From positions 88,375-152,374 of the forward strand of contig NZ_JAHTMW010000019.1 of assembly GCF_026236535.1 (NCBI RefSeq): a DNA stretch of 64,000 nt. The letters are read 5' to 3'. Under the pieces are notes generated by a model that did no database searches, was not told the DNA's origin, and saw only the letters and a program-made list of their open reading frames with translations. Source of the DNA: Streptomyces sp. SKN60. GTDB lineage: Bacteria; Actinomycetota; Actinomycetes; Streptomycetales; Streptomycetaceae. Positions 24,751-32,574 of the stretch are shown here, piece after piece (within the stretch, counting starts at the first letter, position 1; every line of letters starts with the position of its first letter). The translations under genes were made by a program, and so were the position numbers.

Positions 24751-24776
24751 CTCACCCCGTCCTCAGACGGTTCTCA
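24751..24776. promoter_or_regulatory. Direct repeats at 11-bp spacing upstream of the protease gene
   Basis: CTCA occurs at 24751, 24762 and 24773, each 11 bp apart, just before the protease start. Helical phasing of this type is typical of OmpR-family response regulator sites, and such a regulator is encoded two genes downstream. Binding is inference. Confidence 0.4.
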
Positions 24777-24800
24777 TGTACGGCTCCGAGAGTCGTAGCC

Positions 24801-25838
24801 ATGACGGACGACACACAGCCCCAGCCGCAGCAGCCCCAGCCGCAGCAGCAGCCGTACTACCCGCCGCGGCCCCCGTACGAGCCGACGTACCCGACGTACG
24901 ACACGACGTACGCCCAGGCCCCCGCGCCCTCGCCGCGCCGCCGTGCCAAGCGCGGGGTCGGTCTCATGGCCGCCGTGGCCATCGCCGCGGCGGCGGTCGG
25001 CGGCGGAACCGCGACCCTCGTCGAGCGCTGGACCGACGGCGGGACCGCGACCGCGTCCGGCGCCGTGAGCGGCACCAACGTCTCCGCGAGCAGCAAGGGC
25101 ACCGTCGCCGGCGTGGCCCAGGCGGTGTCCCCGTCCATCGTGGAGATCTCGGCGAGCTCGAACTCCGGCAAGTCGACCGGCTCGGGCGTGATCATCACCT
25201 CCGACGGCGAGATCGTCACCAACAATCACGTCATCTCCGGCGCCTCGCAGATCAGCGTGCAGCTCAGCGACGGCAAGACGTACACCGCGAAGGTCGTCGG
25301 CACCGACCCCGACAAGGACCTCGCGCTGATCAAGCTGCAGGGCGCGTCCGGACTGAAGACCGCCACGCTCGGCGACTCGTCCAAGGTGCGGGTCGGCGAC
25401 GAGGTCGTGGCCATCGGCTCGCCCGAGGGCCTGACCGGCACCGTCACCAGCGGCATCGTCTCGGCGCTCGACCGCGATGTGACCGTCGCCAAGGAGGACG
25501 GCGGCCAGGACGGCGGTCAGGGCGACGGCCAGGGTCAGCAGCAGTGGGACCCGCGCCAGGGCTGGCCGTTCGAGTTCGGCGGGCAGCAGTTCAACGGCGA
25601 CACCGGCTCCTCGAAGACCACGTACAAGGCGATCCAGACCGACGCCTCCCTCAATCCCGGGAATTCCGGCGGCGCGCTGATCAATATGAACGGCGAGATC
25701 ATCGGCATCAATTCGGCCATGTATTCGCCCAGTTCTTCGAGCGGCTCCACGGCCGGCAGCGTCGGCCTCGGATTCGCGATCCCGGTGAACACCGTCAAGG
25801 CCGACCTGGACCAGCTCCGCTCTGGCGGCGACAGCTGA
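24801..25838 (+). CDS. HtrA/DegP-like trypsin-type serine protease without PDZ domain
   Basis: 345 residues. A Pro/Gln/Tyr-rich cytoplasmic N-terminus is followed by a transmembrane helix (about 52-70) and an extracytoplasmic chymotrypsin-fold domain. The catalytic triad is His in VTNNHVIS, Asp in DKDLALIKL and Ser in NPGNSGGAL. A Gly/Gln insert lies mid-domain. No PDZ domain follows. It probably degrades misfolded envelope proteins. It precedes an MprA/MprB-like two-component system, the same association seen for mycobacterial PepD. Confidence 0.92.
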   Translation: MTDDTQPQPQQPQPQQQPYYPPRPPYEPTYPTYDTTYAQAPAPSPRRRAKRGVGLMAAVAIAAAAVGGGTATLVERWTDGGTATASGAVSGTNVSASSKGTVAGVAQAVSPSIVEISASSNSGKSTGSGVIITSDGEIVTNNHVISGASQISVQLSDGKTYTAKVVGTDPDKDLALIKLQGASGLKTATLGDSSKVRVGDEVVAIGSPEGLTGTVTSGIVSALDRDVTVAKEDGGQDGGQGDGQGQQQWDPRQGWPFEFGGQQFNGDTGSSKTTYKAIQTDASLNPGNSGGALINMNGEIIGINSAMYSPSSSSGSTAGSVGLGFAIPVNTVKADLDQLRSGGDS

Positions 25839-25870
25839 ACAGCACCCCGGCCGCGTGCGACGCTGACCCC

Positions 25871-26620
25871 ATGACCGGCCCACAGAACGATGCACGGAAC
25901 GATGTCGAACGCATCCTCGTCGTCGACGACGAGCCCGCCGTCCGCGAGGCCCTGCGGCGCTCCCTCGCCTTCGAGGGGTACGGGACCGAGGACGCCGTCG
26001 ACGGGCTCGACGCGCTCGCCAAACTGGAGTCGTACGACCCCGACCTCGTCGTCCTCGACGTCCAGATGCCCCGCATGGACGGGCTCACCGCCGCCCGCCG
26101 GATCCGCGCGTCCGGCTCGACCGTGCCGATCCTGATGCTCACCGCCCGCGACACCGTCGGCGACCGGGTCACCGGCCTCGACGCGGGCGCCGACGACTAT
26201 CTGGTGAAGCCCTTCGAGCTGGACGAGCTGTTCGCGCGGATCCGCGCCCTGCTGCGGCGCAGCTCGTACGCGGCGCAGCAGGCGGCGGCGACCGCGGGCG
26301 CCGTGGCCGAGGACGTCCTCGCCTTCGAGGACCTGCGGATGGACCTGGCGACCCGCGAGGTGACCCGGGCCGGGCGGCCGGTGGAGCTGACCCGTACCGA
26401 GTTCACCCTCCTGGAGATGTTCCTGGCGCACCCGCGGCAGGTGCTCACCCGGGAGCAGATCCTCAAGACCGTGTGGGGCTTCGACTTCGAGCCGAGCTCC
26501 AACTCCCTGGACGTGTACGTGATGTATCTGCGGCGCAAGACCGAGGCGGGCGGCGAGCCGCGCCTGGTGCACACCGTGCGGGGCGTCGGCTACGTCCTGC
26601 GCGGCGGAGGCGCCGAATGA
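25871..26620 (+). CDS. OmpR-family response regulator, MprA-like
   Basis: 249 residues. The receiver domain has acidic pair DDE near residue 20, phosphoacceptor Asp in VVLDVQMPRMDG, and conserved Lys in DYLVKPFEL. The winged-helix domain runs from LTRTEFTLLEMFLAHPRQVL to VRGVGYVLRGG. The close resemblance of the receiver to MprA suggests an envelope-stress role. It overlaps the following kinase gene by 4 bp (ATGA) and so forms a pair with it. The adjacent HtrA-like protease is a likely target. Confidence 0.92.
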   Translation: MTGPQNDARNDVERILVVDDEPAVREALRRSLAFEGYGTEDAVDGLDALAKLESYDPDLVVLDVQMPRMDGLTAARRIRASGSTVPILMLTARDTVGDRVTGLDAGADDYLVKPFELDELFARIRALLRRSSYAAQQAAATAGAVAEDVLAFEDLRMDLATREVTRAGRPVELTRTEFTLLEMFLAHPRQVLTREQILKTVWGFDFEPSSNSLDVYVMYLRRKTEAGGEPRLVHTVRGVGYVLRGGGAE

Positions 26621-28062
26621 CCAGCCCCGTCGCCTGGTTCCGGGCCCGGCCGCTGCGCTCCCGGCTCGCGCTGCTCACCGCGCTCGCGGTGGCGGTCGCG
26701 GTCGCCGCGGTGTCGCTGGCCTGCTGGTTCGTGACCCGGGCGCAGCTGGAGCACGAGCTGGACTCGGGGCTGCGCGGCACCAAGGTGGACAACGGCTATC
26801 TGACGATGGTGATCGCCGGCTGCCGGACCGGGCGCCAGGCGCCGCCGCTGCCGCCGTACACCGTGCAGCTGGTCTTCACCGACGGCACGGTGTGCACGTC
26901 GGGCAAGGCGCCGATCCCGGCGCAGGCCTCGGACGTGGGGGTGGCGCGCCGGCTGCTCGACGACGCCCTGCACACGACGAAGGACGGCGACGGGCGCGAG
27001 ATGCGCGTCTACACCTACGCGGACCCGTCCCGGCCCGACGCGGCGGTGTCGCTGGCCCGTCCGCTGTCCGAGATCGGCAACTCGATGAACACCCTGGCCT
27101 GGGTGCTGTTGCTGGTCTCCGGGATCGGCGTGGTCGGCGCGGGCGCGGCCGGGCTGTGGGTGGCGCGCACCGGGCTCGCGCCGGTGGACCGGCTGACCGG
27201 GGCGGTCGAGCACGTGGCGGCGACCGAGGACCTGACGGTGCGGATCCCGGTGGAGGGCGAGGACGAGATCGCCCGGCTCTCGCGCTCGTTCAACGCGATG
27301 ACGGCGGCGCTCGCGACCTCCCGGGACCGGCAGGCGCAGCTGATCGCGGACGCGGGGCACGAGCTGCGCACGCCGCTGACCTCGCTCCGTACCAACATCG
27401 AGCTGCTCGCGCGCAGTGAGGAGACGGGCCGCGCGCTGCCGCCGGACGACCGGCGGGCCCTGATGGCCTCGGTGAAGGCGCAGATGACGGAGCTGGCGGC
27501 GCTGATCGGCGACCTGCAGGAGCTGTCCCGGCCGGAGGCGGCGGCGCTCGGCCCCCTGGAGGTCGTACCGCTGCACACCGTGCTGCGGTCGGCGCTCGAC
27601 CGGGCCCGGCTGCGCGGTCCGGAGCTGCGCTTCGAGACGGATCTGGCGCCCTGGTACGTACGGGCGGAGCCGGCGGCGCTCGAGCGCGCCCTGGTGAACG
27701 TCCTGGACAACGCGGTGAAGTTCTCGCCGCCGCGCGGCACGGTCGAGGTGCGGCTGATGCGCGGCGAGCTGACCGTGCGGGACCACGGGCCGGGCATCCC
27801 GGCGGACGAGCTGCCGCATGTCTTCGACCGCTTCTGGCGCTCGCCGTCGGCGCGCAGCCTGCCGGGTTCCGGTCTCGGCCTGTCCATCGTGGCCCGTACG
27901 GTCGGGCAGGCGGGCGGCTCGGTCGCGCTGGCCCCGGCGGCGGACGGGGGCGGCGGGACGGTGGCGACGGTGCGGCTGCCGGGGGCGCCGACACCGCCGC
28001 CGGAAGCGGTTGGTGGGACCGGTGGGTCAGTTGTGGCGGATGAGGGACTCGACGAGTCCTGA
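26617..28062 (+). CDS. Sensor histidine kinase, MprB-like
   Basis: 481 residues: TM1 (about 15-37), a periplasmic sensor of about 120 residues containing two Cys (AGCRTG, GTVCTS), TM2 (about 160-183), a HAMP domain, the phospho-acceptor His in DAGHELRTPLTSLRTNIE, then an HATPase domain with NVLDNAVKFS, DHGPGIP and GSGLGLSIV. It pairs with the overlapping response regulator. The two periplasmic Cys could sense redox or fold state, which is inference. Its last 36 bp overlap the convergent PI-PLC-like gene. Confidence 0.92.
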   Translation: MTSPVAWFRARPLRSRLALLTALAVAVAVAAVSLACWFVTRAQLEHELDSGLRGTKVDNGYLTMVIAGCRTGRQAPPLPPYTVQLVFTDGTVCTSGKAPIPAQASDVGVARRLLDDALHTTKDGDGREMRVYTYADPSRPDAAVSLARPLSEIGNSMNTLAWVLLLVSGIGVVGAGAAGLWVARTGLAPVDRLTGAVEHVAATEDLTVRIPVEGEDEIARLSRSFNAMTAALATSRDRQAQLIADAGHELRTPLTSLRTNIELLARSEETGRALPPDDRRALMASVKAQMTELAALIGDLQELSRPEAAALGPLEVVPLHTVLRSALDRARLRGPELRFETDLAPWYVRAEPAALERALVNVLDNAVKFSPPRGTVEVRLMRGELTVRDHGPGIPADELPHVFDRFWRSPSARSLPGSGLGLSIVARTVGQAGGSVALAPAADGGGGTVATVRLPGAPTPPPEAVGGTGGSVVADEGLDES

Positions 28063-28887
28063 ACGGGTGTTGGGGTAGTCCATCGGGACGATCCCGAGGC
28101 CCTTCCAGCCGGCGCCCTCGCCGTCGATGAGGGAGTGCACCTGCGGGTTGAGCCGGTCGGCGTTCCAGCGGGGCGGGAGGCCGGCGGCGGTGGAGACGAA
28201 GTTGACGTAGAAGGGGCCGGGCCGGCCGGCCGCCTCGCGGAACTGGTCGCGGATCTCGGGCCACTTGGCGAACGGCTCGGCCTGGTAGTCGTCCTGCACG
28301 TCGAAGTACCGCCCGTCGGCCCAGCGCAGCCCCGGCAGGCCCGCGTTGTCGGCGAGCAGCACGACCTTGCCGCGGGCCTCGCCGAGGGTGGGCACGCCGT
28401 CGCCGATGCGGAACAGCGGGCGCCAGCCGCGGTTGTCGAGGTAGTCGTCGAAGATCGCCCGGAAGGTGGCGTCGGAGTCGGTCGAGTACTCCTGCTTGAC
28501 CCGCATCAGGACGGTCTCGGAGGGGTGTGCGGCGAGGAAGTTCCAGCAGGCCACGAGGACGTCGCCGAACATCATGTTCTGGTAGAAGGACCCGTGGTGG
28601 ATGGCGAAGGAGCCGCCGGTGACCCGGCAGCGGATGTCCAGGAAGCGGATGCCGCTGTCCAGTTGCTGGGCGATGGTGGTGTTCTGGCACTCGGTCCACA
28701 GCCCGCCGTAGCGGGCCCCGGAGTCGTGCGTTCCGGGGATCGTGAGCTTCTGGAGCGGGGTGGGGTCGCCGTGGGCAGCCATCCAGTCCTGCGTCCCGAG
28801 GGCGGTGGCCGCCCGGGCGGAGGGGGTGCCCACGAGGAGTGCGGCACCGGCTGCGGCGGCGCCCGCGAGAAAGCGTCGTCGGTCCAT
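28027..28887 (-). CDS. Secreted phosphatidylinositol-specific phospholipase C-like enzyme
   Basis: 286 residues. The N-terminus MDRRRFLAGAAAAGAALLVG is a twin-arginine-type signal, so it is probably exported folded. The catalytic X-domain has the first His in IPGTHDSG and the second in AIHHGSFY, as in bacterial PI-PLC, which cleaves phosphatidylinositol to diacylglycerol and cyclic inositol phosphate. Length and motif order are typical. CATAGT lies 6 nt before the ATG, so it may be leaderless. Confidence 0.9.
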   Translation of the reverse strand: MDRRRFLAGAAAAGAALLVGTPSARAATALGTQDWMAAHGDPTPLQKLTIPGTHDSGARYGGLWTECQNTTIAQQLDSGIRFLDIRCRVTGGSFAIHHGSFYQNMMFGDVLVACWNFLAAHPSETVLMRVKQEYSTDSDATFRAIFDDYLDNRGWRPLFRIGDGVPTLGEARGKVVLLADNAGLPGLRWADGRYFDVQDDYQAEPFAKWPEIRDQFREAAGRPGPFYVNFVSTAAGLPPRWNADRLNPQVHSLIDGEGAGWKGLGIVPMDYPNTRSGLVESLIRHN

Positions 28888-28971
28888 GGCGGCACTATGA
28901 CAGCGCTTGACGTGCCCCTGCCAGACTCGTGCGCGCCCCACTTACCGCCGGGTACGCCGGGACGCCGGGAC

Positions 28972-29017
28972 GCCGAAGGGTGGCCCACCGTCGCGGGACG
29001 GTGGACCACCCTTCGGC
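28972..29017 (-). terminator. Large hairpin terminator of the 29042 gene
   Basis: GCCGAAGGGTGG and CCACCCTTCGGC pair, then after one mismatch CCACCGT pairs with ACGGTGG around a 6-nt loop. It lies 25 nt beyond the stop codon of the 1114-residue gene. Confidence 0.85.
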
Positions 29018-29041
29018 TCAGGCCTCCGCGGCCTCGGCGTC

Positions 29042-32000
29042 TCAGTCCGTGTAGTAGCCGAAGACGTCCACGATCACATCGGTCGAACCGGCCCGGTTGT
29101 AGAAGGTGATCCGGCCGTTCACCACCGGGACGATGACCTGGTTCGCCACCGTCTGCCCCGCCCCCAGGTTCAGGTTCGAGTTCACCGGCCGATCGGTCAG
29201 GGTCGGGTGCACCGCGATGTACGTCGACGCCGTCGCGTTCGTTGCCGTCACGTTCAGCACCACGGCGGACGCGCCGGTGGCCGGGACCCCGCCGATGCCG
29301 GCGATCTCCAGGACCGCGGACTGGTCGGGGCCGAGCTTGAGCGCCATCCAGTTCTCCCGGGTGTCCATCACCCGCTGCGGCGGCAGCGGCCGGAACCGGT
29401 CGCCCGGCCCGCTCGCGGTGAAGTACCCCGACACGTCGGCCAGCAGATCGACGCTGCCCGCGTGGTTGTACAGCGTCACCTTGCCGTCCCTGACCGGTAC
29501 CACGACCAGGTTCGCGACCGTCTGGCCCGCCACCACGTTCAGGTTCGAGGCGCTCGGGCGCGGCGACCCGTAGGGGTACACCGACACGAAGCTCGACGCC
29601 GTCGGGCCGGTCGCCGTCACGTTCAGCACCACCGCCGACACACCGGTCGCCGGCACCCCACCGCGGCCCGCCACCTGGACGCTCACCGTCCGCGCCGCGC
29701 CCACCTTGGCCTTCGGCGCGCCGAGGCCGCTACGGGTGTCCAGGACCCGGGCCGGCTCGACCGGCAGGAAGCGGTCGCCCTCACCGCTCAGCGTGTAGTA
29801 ACCGGCCACGTCCGCGACCAGGTCGACCGCGCCGGCGTGGTTGTACAGCGTCACCTTGCCATCCTTGACCGGCACGGTCACCAGGTTCGGCACGGTCCGG
29901 CCGGCGGCCGCGTTCAGGCTGGACGAGGTCGGGCGCTGTGTCCCGTACGGGTACACCGAGACGAACGTCGACTGCGTCGGGTTCACCGCGGTGACGTTCA
30001 GGACCACCGCCGTGACGCCCGCCGAGACCACGCCCCCGCGCCCCGCGACCTGCAGCGTCACCGTGCCGCGCGGCCCGACCTTGGCCTTCGGCGCGCCGAG
30101 CCCGCTGCGGGTGTCCAGGACCCGGGCCGGCTCGACCGGCTCGTACGTCCCGAGGCCGCCGCGCGTCAGGAACACCTCGCCGACGCGGCGCGGTTCGGGC
30201 CCGGAGCCGTCGGCGGGAGCCGCGGTCAGCGTCCACTCGTACCGCCCGTCGGCGAGCGCCGCCCCGTCCTCGCCCTTGCCGTCCCAGCCGGCCTTCACCA
30301 GCCCCCGGGCCTCGCCCCCGGTCAGCGTCCGGACGACGGCACCGGTCCGGTCCTTCATCGTCAGCGTCCAGGACGCGGCGGGCTTGTTCAGCCAGAAGCG
30401 GCCGGTCCAGGAGGCGCCGGCGGCCGACTCCAGGTCGAGGACCTGCGGGGTGTCGGCGTCGATGACGGACACGGCGGAGGCGGGGACGCCGGAGGGGACG
30501 ACGTGGATCCGCTGCTGCGCGTCCGCGTAGTAGAGGTGGCCGCCGAAACGGTCCACGGTCCAGCTGTGGTTGTCCTGCGGGAGGGTGGCGACCAGGCGGG
30601 TCGGCCCGGCCTCGCGCAGCGGGGTGAGGGAGAGCTCGTGCCCCTTCGTGTGGACGATGAAACCGTTGCCGAGCTGCGCCGTGTCGTGCGCGGGCAGGGG
30701 GATGTCGAGGGCGGGGCCGTACTGCTGGACGCCGTCCTTCCCGTTGGCGCACCGCCAGTACAGGTAGCCGCCGTTCACCTGGAGATCGGTCAGGTCGCAG
30801 TCGGACACCGTCCGCGACCACTTCCAGGCGCCGGTGCGCACGTCGAACGCCTCGACCTCACCGGTCCGGCTGCTCTCCTCCCAATAGGTGTCGCCCTCCA
30901 TCGCGACGGCCCGGTCGGAGAGGACGCCGCCCGGTCGGCGCAGGAGGACCTGCTGGGTGTCCAGGTCGGCCACCTGCCGCTCGCCGCCGGCCTCCGGAGC
31001 GGTGACGTAGGTGACGTAGCGGCCCGACACCTGCCAGACCCCGCTGGGCCGGGGAAGTCCGGTGAGGGCCGTGCCGGGCAGCTGCTGACCGGCCTCGACC
31101 ACACGCAGGGACCCGTCCGAGCCGCTGAACACCGTGCGGCCGTCGCCCGTCTGGGCCCCCTCGCAGTCGACCTGGGCCCCGCAGACGCCGTCACCGGTGA
31201 GCTCCCGCTTCGGCCCGGCGGCGAGTTCCCCGCCGGTCGTGACCATGCGTTCCCGCACCCGGGGAGTCGTGTAGGGCAGCTGCTCGTACGAGAGCAAAAC
31301 GCCCTGGGCCGCGCTCATCCGCCCGATCCGCGCCGGCGCCGGCGGGATGTCGGCGATCTTGCCCGCGACGGGCGCGCCGCCGTTCTCCCCGGCCCGTACC
31401 GCATACGCCATGCGCTCGTCGCCGCTGCCGGAGCGCGCCGCGACGACCCGCCCGTCGGGGCCGGCCACCGTGTCACCGGTGATCCGGTCGAGGACCTCCT
31501 GCTCGGCGCCGCCGGCCAGCGGACGGGCGACCAGACGGTCACCGCCCTCGCCGGGGACCCGGGCCAGGATCCGGTCGCCGAGGAGGGCGACCGGCTTGCC
31601 GCCGGCCCAGTCGGCCTCGTGGAGCGGGGCGGAGAGGTCACCGGTCAGATCCCAGACCTGGACGCGCCCGGCCTCGGTGAACCGGAAGTAGTACCGGTCC
31701 GCGACGACGTCGCCTGTGGTCCCCTTCGGGGGCATCGGATGCAGGGTGAGGGACCGGTCCAGCCACACCCGCCGCTGGATGCCGTCGAGCCGGTAGCTCA
31801 GGAAGGATCCGTACGGGCTGTGGGCCGCTTCGGCGGTCGCCTCGGTGGCACCTTCCGGAAGCGAGACGCTCCGGTCCTGCACGGTGCCGCTGCCCTGGTC
31901 GAGGGTCAGCAGATGCCAGATCCGGCGGTCGGCGGTCTCGAACGTCAGGAGCGACCGCCCGACCATGGCGGCGGTCTGCTGCCCGCTGGGCGCCTGGACG

Positions 32001-32386
32001 GTCTGCGTGGTGTTCGTCGCCGGATCGTAGAGGCGCGCGAAGGTGCTGCCCAGGATGGCGATCATGTCCGTGCCCGTGGGCCGCGGCGACAAGAACGGGA
32101 GCTTCGTCCGGGTGCCGTCGGCGTACGAGATCCAGTGGTATCCGCCGTAGGCGCCGCCCTGGACGAACCCCGTCAGCCCGACCACGGGGAACCTCCCCGC
32201 GTACGGATCCGCCGACAGCTCCGCCGGGATCACCACCTCGCCCGGCGGCTCCGCCGCCTCCGCCGCCACCGCCGTCCCCATGCCCGTCCCCACCGGTCCC
32301 GCCGGTGCCACCGACAGCAGTGCCGCTCCGAAGGCGACCGCTGCCACGGCCGTCGTCACACGACGGCCCGACCACGTTCTGATCAC
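29042..32386 (-). CDS. Large secreted protein: beta-propeller-like N-part, FlgD-like Ig domain, three C-terminal repeats
   Basis: 1114 residues with an export signal (RRVTTAVAAVAFGAALLSV). About 650 residues of beta-strand-rich, propeller-like repeats (recurring ...GDRILARVPGEGGDRLV..., ...YVTYVTAPEAGG...) are followed by an Ig-like domain (WTLTMKDRTGAVVRTLTGGEA). Three repeats of about 120 residues follow, each with P-x-RVLDTR, VVLNVTA, a SFVSVYP-like strand, NLN..GQTVANL and VD(L/V)..DV.GY(Y/F)T. These C-terminal repeats occur in many Streptomyces secreted proteins and probably mediate surface or glycan attachment. No catalytic site is seen. Function unknown. Confidence 0.85.
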   Translation of the reverse strand: MIRTWSGRRVTTAVAAVAFGAALLSVAPAGPVGTGMGTAVAAEAAEPPGEVVIPAELSADPYAGRFPVVGLTGFVQGGAYGGYHWISYADGTRTKLPFLSPRPTGTDMIAILGSTFARLYDPATNTTQTVQAPSGQQTAAMVGRSLLTFETADRRIWHLLTLDQGSGTVQDRSVSLPEGATEATAEAAHSPYGSFLSYRLDGIQRRVWLDRSLTLHPMPPKGTTGDVVADRYYFRFTEAGRVQVWDLTGDLSAPLHEADWAGGKPVALLGDRILARVPGEGGDRLVARPLAGGAEQEVLDRITGDTVAGPDGRVVAARSGSGDERMAYAVRAGENGGAPVAGKIADIPPAPARIGRMSAAQGVLLSYEQLPYTTPRVRERMVTTGGELAAGPKRELTGDGVCGAQVDCEGAQTGDGRTVFSGSDGSLRVVEAGQQLPGTALTGLPRPSGVWQVSGRYVTYVTAPEAGGERQVADLDTQQVLLRRPGGVLSDRAVAMEGDTYWEESSRTGEVEAFDVRTGAWKWSRTVSDCDLTDLQVNGGYLYWRCANGKDGVQQYGPALDIPLPAHDTAQLGNGFIVHTKGHELSLTPLREAGPTRLVATLPQDNHSWTVDRFGGHLYYADAQQRIHVVPSGVPASAVSVIDADTPQVLDLESAAGASWTGRFWLNKPAASWTLTMKDRTGAVVRTLTGGEARGLVKAGWDGKGEDGAALADGRYEWTLTAAPADGSGPEPRRVGEVFLTRGGLGTYEPVEPARVLDTRSGLGAPKAKVGPRGTVTLQVAGRGGVVSAGVTAVVLNVTAVNPTQSTFVSVYPYGTQRPTSSSLNAAAGRTVPNLVTVPVKDGKVTLYNHAGAVDLVADVAGYYTLSGEGDRFLPVEPARVLDTRSGLGAPKAKVGAARTVSVQVAGRGGVPATGVSAVVLNVTATGPTASSFVSVYPYGSPRPSASNLNVVAGQTVANLVVVPVRDGKVTLYNHAGSVDLLADVSGYFTASGPGDRFRPLPPQRVMDTRENWMALKLGPDQSAVLEIAGIGGVPATGASAVVLNVTATNATASTYIAVHPTLTDRPVNSNLNLGAGQTVANQVIVPVVNGRITFYNRAGSTDVIVDVFGYYTD

Positions 32387-32493
32387 GCTGTGAACCCCTC
32401 CCCAGTGGTCCCAAGTCGCCCGAGGCTACCAGCATTTCGAACGCGTTCACGCGGAGATACGGCCGCGGAGACACGCACCCGGAGATACGCCGA

Positions 32494-32525
32494 AGGGCGG
32501 CGCCCGCCACGCGGACACCGCCCCT
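32494..32525 (-). terminator. Imperfect hairpin after the 5'-nucleotidase gene
   Basis: AGGGCGG and CCGCCCCT pair with one bulged base around a GC-rich loop, 41 nt beyond the stop codon. Confidence 0.4.
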
Positions 32526-32526
32526 C

Positions 32527-32574
32527 TGACTGCTGCGATGACTACTGCGATGACTACTGCAGTGACTACTTCAC
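32527..32574. repeat. 12-bp tandem repeat, four units, overlapping a stop codon
   Basis: TGACTGCTGCGA, TGACTACTGCGA, TGACTACTGCAG and TGACTACTTCAC. The last unit contains the 5'-nucleotidase stop codon (CTA at 32566-32568 on the plus strand). Confidence 0.9.
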
